From NCBI GenBank assembly GCA_934401755.1, contig CAKRSU010000026.1, positions 1 through 25,567 of the forward strand: DNA of 25,567 nucleotides. Direction: 5' to 3'. Source of the DNA: an uncultured Oxalobacter sp. Lineage in GTDB: Bacteria; Pseudomonadota; Gammaproteobacteria; Burkholderiales; Burkholderiaceae_D. Positions 23,859 to 25,567 of the stretch are shown one piece after another (position 1 is the first letter of the stretch; each line of letters begins with the position of its first letter). The notes under the pieces were generated by a model. The model was not told where the DNA came from and ran no database searches. It saw only the letters and a list, made by a program, of their open reading frames with translations. The position numbers and the translations under genes were made by a program.

Positions 23859-24458
23859 TTAAATTTGCCCGTGAAAAACTTTTTCAATTTCATTGGCGCA
23901 GGAACCTTGGGTTAATGAAATGGGATCATGATCGTAGCAAGAAATGCGTTTCATCGTATTGTCATCAGCATATCCATAGATAATAGTCCCATAGGTCATC
24001 GCATGGTTTTGTGTAGAAGGATAATGATATCGGAAAATTGCTAAGCGACGTCCAAAAGTTGGAATAGAAAATGCTTCCATTTCAAGCTGTTTGCGTAAGG
24101 AGTCTATTGTATTTTGATCAGATGACGTGTTTTCTTGTGCTGCATTATTTGATTCTGAGATACTTTTTGTTGGTATTTTATTGGCCAATACAAATTCTTG
24201 GGCAACTTGTGCTCGTATTTTTTTCCCAAATTTTTTAAGGTCATGTTGAGGTAAATAAGGGATCTGTGTGGTGGTATTGGGGAGATTTATTGTTTTTACC
24301 AGCATATCTCTTGTCATTGATTGGTTATGTTTTTGAATCCAATCTCCTAAAAAGTGCCGAATCGTGAAACAGAGGATAATGACCAATACTACAATAGCTG
24401 GCAGAATCAGGTATATTTTTCGATTTTGAAGATTGAAAAAAAAATGTCGTTTTGACAT
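23859..24458 (-). CDS. membrane-anchored protein, C-x(11-12)-C family member
   Basis: A 199-residue protein: a basic start, a membrane segment near residues 16-35 (LILPAIVVLVIILCFTI), then a periplasmic domain with an acidic and polar linker (SESNNAAQENTSSDQN). It ends in CYDHDPISLTQGSCANEI, the two-cysteine motif shared with 23282 and 16707; the cysteines could form a disulfide in the periplasm. AAGGA lies 7 bases before ATG 24458. It is the first gene of a probable operon with 23282 and the PDZ lipoprotein. No family recognised. Confidence 0.7.
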   Translation of the reverse strand: MSKRHFFFNLQNRKIYLILPAIVVLVIILCFTIRHFLGDWIQKHNQSMTRDMLVKTINLPNTTTQIPYLPQHDLKKFGKKIRAQVAQEFVLANKIPTKSISESNNAAQENTSSDQNTIDSLRKQLEMEAFSIPTFGRRLAIFRYHYPSTQNHAMTYGTIIYGYADDNTMKRISCYDHDPISLTQGSCANEIEKVFHGQI

Positions 24459-24839
24459 TGGTTATTCCTTCTTGATGTCAATTAAAAAGAGTCAATAAAA
24501 CAGTTAGTGATTGTTTTTTTTAGGTATTTTTCTAGTGCAATATATCTTCCAAATTTTTTATTGTAAAAAATTCAGTATGTTATTGGTGTGAATGCCCCTG
24601 TTTGGACTGACGTCTTATTTTATGGATAGATTGTTATTCTTCTTATTCAATAGGGCATTATATTGCATACTTAGCCAGATTTTGCAATCTAATGGGGGAA
24701 TTAAATAGCCATAGATTTATTGTGCAATGAGATGATTTTTCGGAGATAGATGTATTGTTATAAGTGAATTTGTTGATAATTTTCCACTTACAAAAAGTTA
24801 ACAAGATTAAATGATTTTTATCTGTACTTAATATAACAA
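24459..24839. other. AT-rich intergenic region
   Basis: About 380 bases holding the promoter of the three-gene operon and the 3' end of the DUF192 gene. No ORF, RNA gene or clean terminator hairpin was seen. Confidence 0.4.
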
Positions 24840-25334
24840 TTAGTTTGAGATAGAATCGCCAGCCTTAACACCATTTTTTGCGAACCAACCCGCATTCATT
24901 TCCAGTGCATAAAATATTGGACCACTTGTATTGCAATGATTATCGGTTGTTAGTGGTTTCATTTCTTCAATATTAACAATTTTGCCATTGCCATCAATGA
25001 ATGCAACATCTAGTGGAATTTTGGTATTTTTCATCCACATACAGGCTTTTTCAACAGGAGCCCCATAAGAAAAGATCATACCGTTATTTTCATCCATTTT
25101 TTCGACATGCATGAGGCCTTCTTCACGCTGTTCTTTGGTTTCTGCAATCAGTACAGTAATTTCTTTTCCGCCTAATTTTAATCGAGTCATTGACATCATT
25201 TGAGGAGAATTCGCAGTTTTTTCAATTGCTTTGGCTTCAGTAGAAGGAACTGTATCGGTTGTTTTTGTAATATCAGCTGCAAATGCTGTTCCCACGCTCA
25301 AGGTTAATAAAGATGCGATTAATAATTTATTCAT
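24840..25334 (-). CDS. exported DUF192 protein
   Basis: A 164-residue protein with a signal peptide (MNKLLIASLLTLSVGTAFA, cleavage near AFA-A). The mature domain fits DUF192: REEGLMHVEKM, GMIFSYG, the signature CMWMKNTKIPLDVAFID, and the closing ALEMNAGWFAKNGVKAGDSI. DUF192 proteins are small secreted or periplasmic proteins of unresolved function, sometimes linked to polysaccharide processing. AGGAG lies 6 bases before ATG 25334. Single gene. Confidence 0.9.
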   Translation of the reverse strand: MNKLLIASLLTLSVGTAFAADITKTTDTVPSTEAKAIEKTANSPQMMSMTRLKLGGKEITVLIAETKEQREEGLMHVEKMDENNGMIFSYGAPVEKACMWMKNTKIPLDVAFIDGNGKIVNIEEMKPLTTDNHCNTSGPIFYALEMNAGWFAKNGVKAGDSISN

Positions 25335-25567
25335 CTTTTTCTCCTAAAACATATTGACATAAAACATGTTATCAGAAAGGAAGTGATTCTGATATGTTTT
25401 TTTATTTATTGATTCTTATTTTTATAAGGCTTTTAATGTGCCATATTGCGTCGCAATAAAAACGAAATAAACGCAAACGTTGTCAAAAACCAAGAAAACA
25501 CAAAGGCCTGACTAGAAAACACTAAAATCCATCATAAAACAAAAAATAACATTCGTAAAATGTATAC
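25335..25567. other. window end, uncertain minus-strand frame
   Basis: Upstream of the DUF192 gene. A minus-strand frame open to the window edge except for one TGA (25532-25534) ends at a TAA (25433-25435) and would encode a very hydrophobic tail (WILVFSSQAFVF...LLRRNMAH). It may be the 3' end of a membrane-protein gene cut by the window, or a chance T-rich frame. Confidence 0.2.

Overview
This is an AT-rich window from a Gram-negative bacterium. It carries lipobox lipoproteins, Sec signal peptides, a PDZ lipoprotein and a MliC-type lysozyme-inhibitor lipoprotein. A host- or gut-associated proteobacterium fits best. The UspA, MliC, Adhesin_E-like and YdcK-like solenoid proteins resemble those of low-GC Burkholderiales/Sutterellaceae or other proteobacteria. 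The very long pyruvate carboxylase next to a monofunctional biotin ligase is also reminiscent of Desulfovibrionaceae. I cannot place the organism more precisely from sequence alone.

Layout. 1-1950: a single plus-strand DUF262/DUF1524 (GmrSD-like) nuclease gene that ends in a strong hairpin. It lacks a Shine-Dalgarno sequence, unlike most other genes here, and may be imported. 2260-6860: a minus-strand birA-pyc operon (biotin ligase, then a 1233-residue pyruvate carboxylase with an extra C-terminal zinc ribbon). 7184-9950: sparse sequence holding a small Xre regulator, a MliC-like lipoprotein, a small secreted protein and a 31-residue membrane peptide with an excellent ribosome binding site. 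10342-10830: Dps. 11039-13572: a ParA ATPase plus a ribbon-helix-helix partner, divergent from a 362-residue hexapeptide beta-solenoid protein and a 39-residue ORF. 13852-25334: eleven genes, all on the minus strand. They are UspA, two low-complexity lipoproteins (one with ten 36-bp repeats), three small exported proteins that share an Adhesin_E-like pattern, three membrane-anchored proteins that share a C-terminal two-cysteine motif, an iron-dependent alcohol dehydrogenase, a PDZ lipoprotein, a DUF192 protein, a small secreted basic protein and an unknown acidic protein (some genes belong to more than one of these descriptions only through their export signals).

How it fits together. The birA-pyc pair makes and charges a biotin enzyme that supplies oxaloacetate. 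The right half is mainly an envelope and periplasm region, rich in duplicated small exported families that look lineage-specific. The points most worth a second look are the C-x(11-12)-C paralog family, the Adhesin_E-like set, the divergent ParA/RHH-solenoid module and the zinc ribbon on pyruvate carboxylase. I saw no rRNA, tRNA, CRISPR array, transposase or integrase.
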